Positions 1-8,952 of a stretch of 46,421 bases of DNA are shown piece after piece. Position 1 is the stretch's first letter. Every line of letters begins with the position of its first letter. Location: positions 1-46,421 of the forward strand of contig JAIRXQ010000078.1 in the NCBI GenBank assembly GCA_031268195.1, read 5' to 3'. This DNA is from Azoarcus sp. GTDB lineage: Bacteria; Pseudomonadota; Gammaproteobacteria; Burkholderiales; Rhodocyclaceae. A program made the translations under genes and the position numbers. A model generated the notes under the pieces. The model was given only the letters and a program-made list of their open reading frames with translations. It had not been told where the DNA came from and did no database searches.

Positions 1-149
1 TGGAAGCGGTAACGTAGTATCCACGAGGCTTTTCCAGTCGCGGCACTGGAAGCCGTTGCATAAAAAGTCAGTCCGTCGCCGATGCTTCGGTCGGTGGGTG
101 CTGCACGCAACCAAGCGTGTAGCGTCTTCTCGGTTATAACCCTTGCCAT
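1..149 (-). CDS. Tyrosine recombinase/integrase, N-terminal fragment (cut by window edge)
   Basis: Reading leftward from the ATG at 149 gives 49 codons with no stop up to the window edge. The protein starts MARVITEKTLHAWLRAAP and continues with GDGLTFYAT and SWILRYRF. This matches the arm-type DNA-binding N-terminal domain (DUF4102-like) of phage and island integrases, whose usual pattern is a start rich in L/T, then GDGxGLxL, then a SWxxRYR(F) strand. The catalytic R-H-R-Y domain would lie outside the window to the left. The gene points away from yicC. Three 12-bp repeats lie 32-90 bp upstream of its start, as expected for integrase arm sites. Family is seen; the attachment site and the element's cargo are not visible. 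Confidence 0.82.
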   Translation of the reverse strand, partial: MARVITEKTLHAWLRAAPTDRSIGDGLTFYATASSAATGKASWILRYRF

Positions 150-180
150 GGAACGATTCCTGTAGTGTCATAGGCATATC

Positions 181-239
181 TGTGGGGGAAATTCAGCCAA
201 TGGGCCAGGAGGAAAAATTCCCCCACAAATTCCCCCACA
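181..239. repeat. Three 12-bp repeats upstream of the integrase (putative arm-type sites)
   Basis: AATTCCCCCACA occurs twice in tandem at 216-227 and 228-239. A near-identical inverted copy (TGTGGGGGAA followed by ATT) is at 181-193. Short direct and inverted repeats just upstream of an integrase gene are typical of the arm sites bound by the integrase N-terminal domain, which is the domain visible here. They could instead be operator sites for an excisionase or repressor. No core att duplication can be tested because the far end of the element is outside the window. Confidence 0.6.
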
Positions 240-356
240 CCAAGCATGCGCTACGTTGGAATCGTGTGATGCGCAGTAAACCGTTGCAAGACGATAACAA
301 GTTGAATTCGTGGCTATTTCGCTTTCAAGCGATACGCCTCCGACCGCCAGGAACCC

Positions 357-1223
357 CTACTCCAGATTTTGCACCTGCTCTCGAATCTGCTCGATCTGCA
401 CCTTCAGTTCCATCGCCACGCCAGTCATGTCGGTGGCGGGTGATTTCGAGGCGAGGGTGTTCGCTTCCCGGTTCAGTTCCTGCATCAGAAAATCGAGGCG
501 TTTGCCGGAGGCGCCGCCGGTTTTGAGGATGCGGTCGATTTCGCCGAGATGCGCGGTGAGCCGGGAGAGTTCTTCGTCGACGTCGATGCGGGCGGCGTAG
601 AGGACGACTTCCTGCACGATGCGCTCCTCGTCGGCGCTGCTGAGGACCTCTTGCAGACGCTGGGTGAGGCGGGCGCGGTATTCTTCGACGATGGCGGGCA
701 TGCGCGGCGCGGCGATGGCGACGAGTTCGCGCATGCGGGCGGTGCGCTCGCGGATGACGGCGGCGAGTTTTTCGCCCTCGCGCTGGCGGGTGGCGATGAG
801 TTCGTCGAGCGCGGCGCAGCCCAGCTCGACGATGGCCGGCTGTAGCTGCTCGAAGCCGGGGCTGTCGTCGGCCAGCATGCCGGGCCAGCGCAGGAGATCG
901 GCCACGGACAACGGTCTGGCGTCGGAAAATTGTTGGCGCACGGTACGCTGGGCGGCGTCCAGGCGCGCGAGCAGCGCGGCATTGACCGTGATGTCGCGCG
1001 GCGTGGTTTCGATCGTTTGCAGGTTGAGGCGGCATTCGACTTTGCCGCGTTTGAGCTTCGCACTGATGAGCTCACGCAACAGTGGCTCGGCGGCGCGCAG
1101 CTCGTCGATGACGCGAAAATTGAGATCGAGATAGCGTGAATTGACGCTACGCAGCTCAAGATGCAGGCTGGCATTACCCAGCTCAAGGCTCTGTGCTGCA
1201 AAACCTGTCATGCTGTAAATCAT
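357..1223 (-). CDS. yicC: YicC family endoribonuclease
   Basis: This 288-aa protein begins MIYSMTGFAAQ, the conserved YicC start, and ends EQVQNLE, the conserved YicC C-terminus. The N-terminal YicC domain covers roughly residues 1-155. The C-terminal DUF1732 domain covers roughly 205-288 and contains the conserved KRLDFLMQELNREANT stretch. E. coli YicC is reported to act as an endoribonuclease on small and messenger RNAs. Length is normal and the frame is intact. It is divergent from the kinase gene that follows. Its 3' end faces an integrase element that starts only about 120 bp away, so the end of this gene may be the insertion target; the stop codon is TAG at 357-359. Confidence 0.93.
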   Translation of the reverse strand: MIYSMTGFAAQSLELGNASLHLELRSVNSRYLDLNFRVIDELRAAEPLLRELISAKLKRGKVECRLNLQTIETTPRDITVNAALLARLDAAQRTVRQQFSDARPLSVADLLRWPGMLADDSPGFEQLQPAIVELGCAALDELIATRQREGEKLAAVIRERTARMRELVAIAAPRMPAIVEEYRARLTQRLQEVLSSADEERIVQEVVLYAARIDVDEELSRLTAHLGEIDRILKTGGASGKRLDFLMQELNREANTLASKSPATDMTGVAMELKVQIEQIREQVQNLE

Positions 1224-1319
1224 GGAAATGACCTCGAAGGTGCCCCGGGAACGGTGTGGGATCGGCTAAACTCATCGCCTTCACGTCAATGCCCACGAAG
1301 AGACAATCCTAGCGTTCTC

Positions 1320-2288
1320 ATGGCCTCTCAAGCAAACAGCGCGCTACCCTCCGGCTTCCAGCTCGACCGCTACCGGGTCGAGCGGCAGCTCTCGCTGGGT
1401 GGCTTTTCCATCGTCTATCTGGCCTACGATACCGACGGCACACCGGTGGCGATCAAAGAATATCTGCCCAACTCGCTTGCCCTGCGCAAGAGCGGGCAGA
1501 TCGAGCCGCAGGTGCCCGCGGACAACATGCCCGCCTTCCGCTACGGGATGAAGTGCTTCTTCGAGGAAGGCCGCTCGCTTGCTCGCCTGCAACATCCGAA
1601 CGTGGTGCGCGTGCTCAATTTCTTCCGCGCCAACAGTACGGTGTATATGGTGATGCAGTTCGAGCGTGGACGGACGTTGCACGATTACATCCAGCGCCAT
1701 CGCGGGCAGGTTTCGGAACGCTTCATCCGCAATGTTTTCATCCGCATGCTGAACGGCCTGCGCGAAGTGCACGCCCACAAGCTGCTGCATCTGGACATCA
1801 AGCCCTCGAACATCTACCTGCGCGCCGACGGCACCCCGGTGCTGCTCGACTTCGGCGCCGCGCGGCAAACGCTGGCGCAGGAACAGCCGATGCTCAAACC
1901 CATGTATACCCCCGGTTTCGCCTCGCCGGAGCATTACGCGAACCGCGAACGGCTGGGGCCGTGGAGCGACATCTACAGCGTGGGCGCGAGCATGCACACC
2001 TGTATCGCGGGCACCGCGCCGCCCCGCTCGGATGAGCGCGTCAAAAAAGACACCTTCATCCCGCTGGCGAAAAGCTATACCGGGAAATATTCTCCGCAGC
2101 TGCTCGAGCTGATCGACTGGTGCTTGCTGCTCGATCCATTGCAGCGCCCGCAAAGCGTCTACACCCTCCAAAAAGAACTCGGGCAGAAACCTCAAATCGA
2201 GGAAGAGCCCACTCCCCCCAGCCGGCTTGGCAGCCTGATTTCCATGTTCAGGTCCTCGGTCGGCAAGAGCAAAGAGGCGCCGCCATGA
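1320..2288 (+). CDS. Serine/threonine protein kinase (Hanks type)
   Basis: A 322-aa protein if the ATG at 1320 is used; the frame is open further upstream, but homology to kinases begins right after this ATG. Motifs seen: glycine loop LSLGGFSIVY (about 24-33), beta-3 lysine in VAIKEYL (K46), catalytic loop HLDIKPSN (D159; HLD replaces the usual HRD), DFG in LLDFGAA (D177), and an APE-like element in GFASPEHY. There is no transmembrane segment, and the tail after about residue 285 is short, so this is a cytoplasmic kinase. Its stop overlaps the start of a PP2C phosphatase gene by 4 bp, so the two should form a reversible phosphorylation pair. The substrate is unknown; similar pairs control type VI secretion or cell division in other bacteria. 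Confidence 0.88.
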   Translation: MASQANSALPSGFQLDRYRVERQLSLGGFSIVYLAYDTDGTPVAIKEYLPNSLALRKSGQIEPQVPADNMPAFRYGMKCFFEEGRSLARLQHPNVVRVLNFFRANSTVYMVMQFERGRTLHDYIQRHRGQVSERFIRNVFIRMLNGLREVHAHKLLHLDIKPSNIYLRADGTPVLLDFGAARQTLAQEQPMLKPMYTPGFASPEHYANRERLGPWSDIYSVGASMHTCIAGTAPPRSDERVKKDTFIPLAKSYTGKYSPQLLELIDWCLLLDPLQRPQSVYTLQKELGQKPQIEEEPTPPSRLGSLISMFRSSVGKSKEAPP

Positions 2289-3211
2289 AGTTCACCATTT
2301 TTCAGGAAAGCCGCATCGGACGCCGCAAGAACAATCAAGACCGCATCGCACACTGCTATTCGCGCGACTCTTTGCTGATGGTGCTGGCCGATGGCATGGG
2401 CGGCCACCTGCACGGCGAAGTCGCATCGCAAATCGCGGTGCAGTACATGACACATGTTTTTCAGCGCGAGGCACAGCCCAAGCTCTCCGACCCGGCCATG
2501 TTCCTGTCGCGCGAACTGTCGCTGGCGCACCACGCCATCCTCGACTACGCACGGGAAAAAAGTCTGCGCGAAGCGCCGCGCACCACGGTGGTGGCCTGCG
2601 TGGTGCAAGACGGCCACGCCTGCTGGGCGCACGCGGGCGATTCGCGCCTGTACCTGCTGCGCGGCAACCGCATCCACCTCCAGACGCACGACCACTCGCG
2701 CGTCCAGCTGATGATGGATCAGGGCTTGCTCGACGTGAAAAGCGCCGCCACGCACCCGAACCGCAACCGCGTCTATTCCTGTCTCGGCGGCACGCATCTG
2801 CCGCAGCTCGAATTCTCGCGCCGCACGCCGCTGCAACCGGGCGATGTGATCGCGCTGTGCACCGATGGCGTGTGGGGGCCGCTCGGCGGCGAAGGCATCC
2901 TGCGCGCCCTGAACACCGACAGCCCGATGATCGCCGTGCCGCGCACCCTCACCGAAGCCGAGGATCTCGCGGGCGCGACTTGCGACAATCTCTCGCTCAT
3001 CGCAATGGTCTGGCGTGAAGGCGCGGGCGAGGAAGACGACATCCCCGATGTGGTGTCGACGCAGACGATGGCGATGAGCGATTTCACCACGCGCATGGAC
3101 ACCTTCAACAAGCACACACGCCCCTCGGCCAGCGACATGATGCTCTCCGACGACGACATCGAGCTCGCCATTCAGGAAATCAACGCCGCCATCCAGAAAT
3201 TCAGCAAATGA
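2285..3211 (+). CDS. PP2C-family serine/threonine phosphatase
   Basis: A 308-aa protein beginning [19 protein letters not shown]; the ATG overlaps the kinase stop (ATGA at 2285-2288). PP2C metal-binding motifs are in order: NNQD near residue 18, LADGMGGH near 38, HAGDSRLYL near 118, LCTDGVWG near 195 and CDNLSLIAM near 240. These provide the aspartates that bind Mn2+/Mg2+. The catalytic domain ends near residue 245. The remaining ~60 residues are a polar tail ([17 protein letters not shown] onward) not part of the canonical domain, possibly a regulatory or phospho-accepting region. It is predicted to dephosphorylate targets of the upstream kinase. The gene overlaps rph by 4 bp, so it belongs to a longer operon. 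Confidence 0.88.
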   Translation: MKFTIFQESRIGRRKNNQDRIAHCYSRDSLLMVLADGMGGHLHGEVASQIAVQYMTHVFQREAQPKLSDPAMFLSRELSLAHHAILDYAREKSLREAPRTTVVACVVQDGHACWAHAGDSRLYLLRGNRIHLQTHDHSRVQLMMDQGLLDVKSAATHPNRNRVYSCLGGTHLPQLEFSRRTPLQPGDVIALCTDGVWGPLGGEGILRALNTDSPMIAVPRTLTEAEDLAGATCDNLSLIAMVWREGAGEEDDIPDVVSTQTMAMSDFTTRMDTFNKHTRPSASDMMLSDDDIELAIQEINAAIQKFSK

Positions 3212-3957
3212 CCGCCGCCACGCTTTCAGCCGATTTCCAGCGCCCAAGCGGGCGCGCCCCCGCCGATCTGCGCCCCGTGCGCATCGCCCGCCACTACACG
3301 CGCCACGCCGAAGGCTCGGTGCTGGTCGAATTCGGGGAAACCAGGGTGCTCGTCACCGCCAGCGTCGAGGACGGCGTTCCCGGCTTTCTCAAAGGGCGCG
3401 GCGAAGGCTGGCTCACGGCGGAATACGGCATGTTGCCGCGCGCCACCCACACCCGCGGCGCGCGCGAAGCCGCCAAGGGCAGGCAGAGCGGACGCACGCA
3501 GGAAATCCAGCGCCTCATCGGGCGCAGCCTGCGCGCCGTGGTCGATCTCGCTGCATTGGGCGAGCGGCAGATCATCATCGACTGCGACGTGCTGCAAGCC
3601 GACGGCGGCACCCGCACCGCTTCCATCAACGGCGCGACCGTCGCGGTGCACGATGCGCTCACCCGGCTCGTGGATGGCGGCAAGCTTGCGGCGCACCCCA
3701 TGCGTGAGCTGGTCGCGGCAGTGTCAGTCGGCATCGTGCGAGGCGTGCCGGTGCTCGATCTCGATTACCCGGAAGATTCCGCCTGCGACACCGACATGAA
3801 CGTGGTGATGACTGCCGGTGGCGGCATCGTCGAAGTGCAGGGCACGGCGGAAGGCGCGCCTTTTTCGCGCCGGGCGCTCACCGCGCTGCTCGATCTGGCC
3901 GGCGCGGGCATCGCGCAGCTCATCGCCATACAGCGCGCCGCGCTCGCCGGAGCCTGA
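3208..3957 (+). CDS. rph: Ribonuclease PH
   Basis: A 249-aa phosphorolytic 3'-5' exoribonuclease that trims tRNA 3' ends. Recognisable blocks are [13 protein letters not shown] (12-24), [19 protein letters not shown] (67-85), the [19 protein letters not shown] segment and [16 protein letters not shown] near residue 190, which holds the catalytic aspartates. It is about ten residues longer than the E. coli enzyme because of an N-terminal extension before RPSGR. The start overlaps the phosphatase stop (ATGA), and rdgB follows one base after its own stop codon. Confidence 0.95.
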   Translation: MTAATLSADFQRPSGRAPADLRPVRIARHYTRHAEGSVLVEFGETRVLVTASVEDGVPGFLKGRGEGWLTAEYGMLPRATHTRGAREAAKGRQSGRTQEIQRLIGRSLRAVVDLAALGERQIIIDCDVLQADGGTRTASINGATVAVHDALTRLVDGGKLAAHPMRELVAAVSVGIVRGVPVLDLDYPEDSACDTDMNVVMTAGGGIVEVQGTAEGAPFSRRALTALLDLAGAGIAQLIAIQRAALAGA

Positions 3958-3958
3958 C

Positions 3959-4561
3959 ATGACAAAGCAGCTGGTGCTGGCGAGCAACAACGCCAAAAAA
4001 GCCCAAGAGATGCAAACCCTGCTCGCCCCGCTTGGCCTGGAGGTGATCCCGCAAGCGAGACTCGGCGTGGGCGAGGCCGACGAACCGTTTTTCACCTTCA
4101 TCGAAAACGCCCTCGCCAAAGCGCGCCACGCCGCCCAGGCCACCGGCCTGCCCGCCATCGCGGACGACTCCGGCCTGTGCGTCGCCACCCTCGGCGGCGC
4201 GCCCGGCGTCCATTCCGCCCGCTTCGCCGGCGAGCCGAAATCCGACGCGCGCAACAACCAGTACCTGCTCGAAAAACTCGCGAACCTGCCTGAATCCCAA
4301 CGTGGCGCCTGGTACTACTGCTGCCTCGTCCTCGTCCGCCACCCCGCCGACCCCTGCCCGCTCGTCGCCGATGGGCAATGGCACGGCGCGATCCTCACCG
4401 CCCCACGCGGCGCGGGCGGCTTCGGCTACGACCCGCTGTTCTGGCTGCCGGAACTGAAACAAAGCGCCGCGGAATTGGCGGCAGCAGACAAGAACGCGAT
4501 CAGTCATCGCGGAATCGCAATGCAAAAGTTGCTGGAGAGGCTGCAAAAACAGCCCCTGTAA
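3959..4561 (+). CDS. rdgB: RdgB/HAM1 non-canonical purine NTP pyrophosphatase
   Basis: A 200-aa enzyme that hydrolyses dITP, ITP and XTP to monophosphates, keeping deaminated purines out of DNA. The N-terminus LVLASNNAKKAQEM gives the SNNxxK substrate-binding motif. FIENALAKARHAA, IADDSGLCV and GAPGVHSARFAG are the conserved active-site blocks, and GFGYDPLFW and SHRG lie near the C-terminus. The ATG at 3959 is chosen because homology starts there; the frame is open further upstream inside rph. It immediately follows rph, a common arrangement. Confidence 0.95.
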   Translation: MTKQLVLASNNAKKAQEMQTLLAPLGLEVIPQARLGVGEADEPFFTFIENALAKARHAAQATGLPAIADDSGLCVATLGGAPGVHSARFAGEPKSDARNNQYLLEKLANLPESQRGAWYYCCLVLVRHPADPCPLVADGQWHGAILTAPRGAGGFGYDPLFWLPELKQSAAELAAADKNAISHRGIAMQKLLERLQKQPL

Positions 4562-4608
4562 GCGGGCAAGCATTCGGTGCTCCCTGACACACACCCGTGA
4601 CTGGAACA

Positions 4609-5823
4609 ATGCAAGCGTCGTCGCTTTACTCTAGTGGCCACGATGATGGGAATGCGCCGCTGCGCGGCGGCCCCGGCCTGTCCATTCAACCGCCGCCGCT
4701 GGCGCTTTACGTGCATTTCCCCTGGTGCGTGCGCAAATGTCCGTACTGCGACTTCAATTCGCATGCGCCGCACGGCGGGGAGATTCCATTCGCAGCGTGG
4801 GTGGATGCGGTGCTGGGAGATCTCGAAGCGAGTTTGCCGCAGGTTTGGGGGCGGCGGCTCGTGAGTGTATTCATCGGCGGCGGAACGCCCAGCCTGCTTC
4901 CGGCGCGGGAATTGGAACGACTGCTCGATGCGCTGCGGGCGCGGTTGCGGCTCGTGCCGGGGGCGGAAATCACGCTGGAGGCCAATCCGGGGACGGTGGA
5001 GGCGGCGCGGTTTCGGGCGTTTTACGCGGCGGGGGTGAATCGGCTCTCGCTGGGGGTGCAAAGCTTCGACGACAGGGCGCTTGCAAGCATCGGGCGCATT
5101 CACGACGGGCGCGCGGCGCGGGTGGCGGCCGCGGCGGCGAGCGCCACGTTCGAGCGTGTCAATCTCGATCTGATCTATGCGCTGCCCGGCCAGACGACGG
5201 CGATCGCGATGGCGGACGTGGAAACAGCGCTCGGATTCGGCGGCGGGCATCTGTCCTGCTACCAGCTGACGCTGGAGCCGAACACGCCGTTCGCCCACGA
5301 CCCGCCTGCGCGGCCGGACGAAGATGCCGCCGCTGACATGGAGGACGCCATCGCCGCGCGGCTGGCGGAGGCCGGATTCGGGCACTACGAAGTTTCCGCT
5401 TTCGCCCGTGACGGGCAATGCTGCGCGCACAACCTCAACTACTGGACGTTCGGGGATTACCTCGGCCTGGGGCCGGGCGCGCACGGCAAGATCACGACGG
5501 CGGACGGCGTAGTGCGCGAGATGCGGCACAAGCACCCGGCGCGCTATCTGGAAGGCGCGGCGCGCGGCGATTTCGTGCAGGAACGGCGCACGGTGGGCGC
5601 GGCGGAGCTGCCCTTCGAATTCATGATGAACGCGCTGCGCCTGCGCGCAGGCGTGCCGGCGGCGCTGTTCGCCGAACGCACCGGCCTGCCGGACACGACG
5701 ATCAGCGCCGAACGGACGCGGGCGGTGGAGGCGGGCCTGCTCGATCCCGATCCCCTGCGGCTATGCCCGACGGCACGCGGGCGGCGCTTTCTCAACGATC
5801 TGCTGCAAATCTTCTTACCGTAA
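4609..5823 (+). CDS. hemW: HemW-type radical SAM heme chaperone
   Basis: A 404-aa protein related to oxygen-independent coproporphyrinogen III oxidase. The radical SAM motif CVRKCPYC (Cys 40, 44, 47 from the ATG at 4609) is followed by DFNSH; HemN proper has CxxxCxxCxC, and the missing fourth Cys places this in the HemW branch, which binds and delivers heme. FIGGGTPSLL and LEANPGTV are conserved SAM-binding blocks, and RLSLGVQSF is typical. The HemN C-terminal domain is present (EFMMNALRLRAGV). A GTG at 4597 would add four residues. It is preceded by a 47-bp gap from rdgB and probably shares its transcript. Confidence 0.92.
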   Translation: MQASSLYSSGHDDGNAPLRGGPGLSIQPPPLALYVHFPWCVRKCPYCDFNSHAPHGGEIPFAAWVDAVLGDLEASLPQVWGRRLVSVFIGGGTPSLLPARELERLLDALRARLRLVPGAEITLEANPGTVEAARFRAFYAAGVNRLSLGVQSFDDRALASIGRIHDGRAARVAAAAASATFERVNLDLIYALPGQTTAIAMADVETALGFGGGHLSCYQLTLEPNTPFAHDPPARPDEDAAADMEDAIAARLAEAGFGHYEVSAFARDGQCCAHNLNYWTFGDYLGLGPGAHGKITTADGVVREMRHKHPARYLEGAARGDFVQERRTVGAAELPFEFMMNALRLRAGVPAALFAERTGLPDTTISAERTRAVEAGLLDPDPLRLCPTARGRRFLNDLLQIFLP

Positions 5824-5930
5824 GTCAAACGAGAACATTCTGACAGCCACGCACGCGCTTGCATCCTAAAATCAGGAGACGCGGGGCGCATGGCTGCTTT
5901 TCTCGCGACTATAAGAGGGAGTTCCAATCA

Positions 5931-8900
5931 ATGACGTCATGGCGGGAAGAAGGGACGGATGCGTCCGTCGTGGATGTCGTCATCCCCATTCGTAGCGGGT
6001 GCGAGGCCGCGCAACGCTGCCTCGCCTCACTGCACGCGGCCTCCTGCCATACGGCGCGCGAGATTGTCGTCGTCGATGACGCAACAGAGGACGCAATGCT
6101 GGCGCACTGGCTCGAAGCCGAGGCCGATGCACGGCGCATCCGGCTGCTGCGCAACGCGGAACGCACGGGATTCGCCGCTTCGGCCAACCGGGGCATGGCT
6201 TTGCACCCCGAACGTGACATCGTGTTGCTGGCGCCCGATATCATCGTCGCGGACGGCTGGCTCGACCGCCTCGTGGCCTGCGCGCACGCCCAGGCCGATA
6301 TCGGCACGGTGACGCCGTTTTGCGACGAAGCCTCGCAATGCACCTATCCGTTCACGGGTTGGGCAAGCGGACTGCCCGGCACGCTGGGGCTGGCCGCGCT
6401 CGATGCAATCTTTGCCGGGGTCAATGCCGGGCAATGGCTGGAGCTGCCCGCGGCGGAAAAATTCTGCATGCTGATCCGCCGCGCCTGCCTCGATGCGGTC
6501 GGCTACCTCGATGCCGGGCATTTCGGGCAGGGCTGCGGCGAGGACCAGGATTTTTCCCGCCGCGCCGCCGCGGTCGGCTGGCACAACGCGCTGGCCGCCA
6601 ACGTATTCGTGCATCGCGCCCACGAAACGCCGCCTGACCCCGCCTTGTTCGAAGCGCAGAACGATGCCGCGTGCACGCTGGCGGCGCTGTATCCCGATTA
6701 CGAAGCCGTGACACACGAATTCACGCAACGCGACCCGGCGGCCGGGCTGCGGGCGCGGGTCGACCGGGCGCGCGCCGCGCTCGGCGGCTCCGAATTCGCG
6801 GCGGCGATGGACGAGCGGGCGCAGCTGCGCGCCGCCCGCGCTAGCGCCACGAGTGTGCCGCTGAACCCGCCGCGCCCGGTCGTGCTGCATATCGTGCATC
6901 GCAAGCACGACACGCGCCGCTGGGTGGACGACTACTGCGCTGCCGATGTCGATTGCCGCAATCTGGTGTTGTACGGGCGCGGCTCGCGCAACGAAGCCTC
7001 CACCGAGCTGGCGCTCATCGACCCCGAACTGGGCACGGCGCCGCTCCTGACATGGACGCTGGAGAACCCGATCCGCGCCACGGCCATCGAACATCCGGAA
7101 TATGCCGCGATCCTGCGCTGGATTTGCCTCACTTTCGAGGTGCGCGCCGTGCTGGTGTCGTCGCTGATCGGCCATTCGCTCGATCTGCTACAGCTCGATG
7201 CCTCCGTGGTACTGATCGCGCACGATCTCTACCCGCTCTGCCCGGCGCTGTCCGCGACCTTCGGCTCGCCCTGCACCCATTGCGGCGAGAAGGAACTGAA
7301 ACGCTGCCTGCGCGAGAATCCCTACAACGTTTTCTGGCATGTGGACGATCCGCGCTACTGGCAAACCTTGCGCACAGCGTTCGCGGCGCGGCTGGCGGCC
7401 GACAACGTGCACATCGTCGCGCCGGACGAAGACGCGCACGCCCGCTGCGCGGCGCTGTTCCCGAGCCTCGCCGCACGGCGCTGGACGTGCATTCCGCACG
7501 GGTTGAGCGCGGCGTTCGCGCGCGGCCCATCGCTGCCCGAACCCGATTTCAGCAACGCCGCCGTGCAAGCCGCGCAAGCCGACGAACCGCGCCGCCTGCG
7601 GGTGCTGCTGCCCGGTCGTCTCCTGCCGCACGAAGGCTTGTGGCTGTGGCGGGAGATTTGCGACGAATTGCGCACCTTCGCGGACGTGCTGCTGCTCGGT
7701 TGCGGTGAATTCGGCCTGCCGTCCGCCAACTACACCGGCATCGAAGTCATCCCCGAATGCGCCGTCGACGAACTGCCCGCGCAGGTGGCGCGCTGGCAGC
7801 CCGATTGCGCCCTGCTGCTCGCGGTGTTGCCGGAGAGCTTCGCCTACACGCTGGCCGAAATGCAGGCACTCGCGGTGCCGGTGGTGGCCACGAGGGTCGG
7901 CTCCTACGTCGAACGCATCGACAGCGGCTGGAACGGCTTTTTGGTCGAACCGGAAACCAAAACCATCCTCGACATGCTGCACGCCCTCGACCACGCCCGC
8001 GAGCGCCTCGCGACCGTGGTCGACATCCTGCGCTTCAGCCCGGTGCGCACGACCTTCGACATGGTGGCCGACTACCGCCGCCTGCTGCCCGAACTGGATG
8101 CCCCCGCCGGGGGCGCGCCGGAGAACCTGCTCGCCACACTCGGCAAGCGCGTGCAGGGACAAGACGAAATCGCCCGCCTGCAAGATTTATTGCGGACGCG
8201 CGACGAAGAAGCGCGGACGCGCGCCCTCAACCAGCGGCGGCTGGAAACGATGGTCGGCGCGCTGGCGGCGCAACACGCGGCCATCCTGCATTCGCCGTCA
8301 TGGAAAGCAAGCGCCCCCGTGCGCGCGCTGGAACGGTTGTGGGACAACGTGTGCCACAAATTTGCGCCGATCGTGGAAAACATGCCGCCGCACGTCATCC
8401 GCGCCCGCGGCGAACAGCGCCTTGCGCCGCGTACGAACGCGATGCCCGCGCCGATCCTGCGTTCGCGGGCCTCGGCGCGTTACTGGCTGTGCGAGGCCAT
8501 CGGCGTGCCCGATAGCGCCATCGTCATCGCCGGGGGCGGCGACGATCTGCCCGCGCGCGCCCTGCAAAATTTCGTCGCGCTGGCCGATATCGTCACCCGC
8601 CGCAACACCCGCGCCTGCTTTGTCTGGTGCGGACGGCTCGATGATTTATGCGCCGACGACGCGCTCGTCCTGAAGCTGCTGCGCGAGGTGCGCGACCTGT
8701 TCGTGCTCGACGGCCAGCTCGACGCGGAAGTGTTCGCCGGAGCCGACGTACTGCTGCTGCCAACCGGCGCGGCGCACGACAACACCACGCGCCGCGTGAT
8801 GGCGGGCGTGCCGCACGTCGAACTGCCGGCGCAGGGCGACCCCGAAAGCGCGGATGGCGTTCCCGCCGCCACGGTCACACAATTGTTGCAATACTGCGAG

Positions 8901-8936
8901 GGAACGGAAGAAACTTACGCGCTACAAGAATGTTGA
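5931..8936 (+). CDS. Large multidomain glycosyltransferase (GT2 + GT4-like + C-terminal GT-like)
   Basis: A 1001-aa protein. The ATG at 5931 has a clear ribosome site, AGAGGGAG, 9 bp upstream. Residues ~14-260 form a GT2 fold: VVDVVIPIRSG, IVVVDDATED, NRGMAL, and LAPDIIVADGWLDRL where the DXD-type motif sits. Residues ~310-750 look like a GT4/GT-B module (LRVLLPGRLLPHEGL; SFAYTLAEMQALAVPVVATRVGSYVE) with an unusual Cys-rich patch (CPALSATFGSPCTHCGEKEL) near residue 440. A heptad-like stretch (~750-800) leads to a third region (~850-980) with another GT-B-like C-terminus. There is no signal peptide or membrane span. Probably makes surface polysaccharide; the acceptor is unknown. It stands alone between hemW and gmk, both housekeeping genes. 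Confidence 0.8.
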   Translation: MTSWREEGTDASVVDVVIPIRSGCEAAQRCLASLHAASCHTAREIVVVDDATEDAMLAHWLEAEADARRIRLLRNAERTGFAASANRGMALHPERDIVLLAPDIIVADGWLDRLVACAHAQADIGTVTPFCDEASQCTYPFTGWASGLPGTLGLAALDAIFAGVNAGQWLELPAAEKFCMLIRRACLDAVGYLDAGHFGQGCGEDQDFSRRAAAVGWHNALAANVFVHRAHETPPDPALFEAQNDAACTLAALYPDYEAVTHEFTQRDPAAGLRARVDRARAALGGSEFAAAMDERAQLRAARASATSVPLNPPRPVVLHIVHRKHDTRRWVDDYCAADVDCRNLVLYGRGSRNEASTELALIDPELGTAPLLTWTLENPIRATAIEHPEYAAILRWICLTFEVRAVLVSSLIGHSLDLLQLDASVVLIAHDLYPLCPALSATFGSPCTHCGEKELKRCLRENPYNVFWHVDDPRYWQTLRTAFAARLAADNVHIVAPDEDAHARCAALFPSLAARRWTCIPHGLSAAFARGPSLPEPDFSNAAVQAAQADEPRRLRVLLPGRLLPHEGLWLWREICDELRTFADVLLLGCGEFGLPSANYTGIEVIPECAVDELPAQVARWQPDCALLLAVLPESFAYTLAEMQALAVPVVATRVGSYVERIDSGWNGFLVEPETKTILDMLHALDHARERLATVVDILRFSPVRTTFDMVADYRRLLPELDAPAGGAPENLLATLGKRVQGQDEIARLQDLLRTRDEEARTRALNQRRLETMVGALAAQHAAILHSPSWKASAPVRALERLWDNVCHKFAPIVENMPPHVIRARGEQRLAPRTNAMPAPILRSRASARYWLCEAIGVPDSAIVIAGGGDDLPARALQNFVALADIVTRRNTRACFVWCGRLDDLCADDALVLKLLREVRDLFVLDGQLDAEVFAGADVLLLPTGAAHDNTTRRVMAGVPHVELPAQGDPESADGVPAATVTQLLQYCEGTEETYALQEC

Positions 8937-8952
8937 ACGAGGTTCCTCACGC

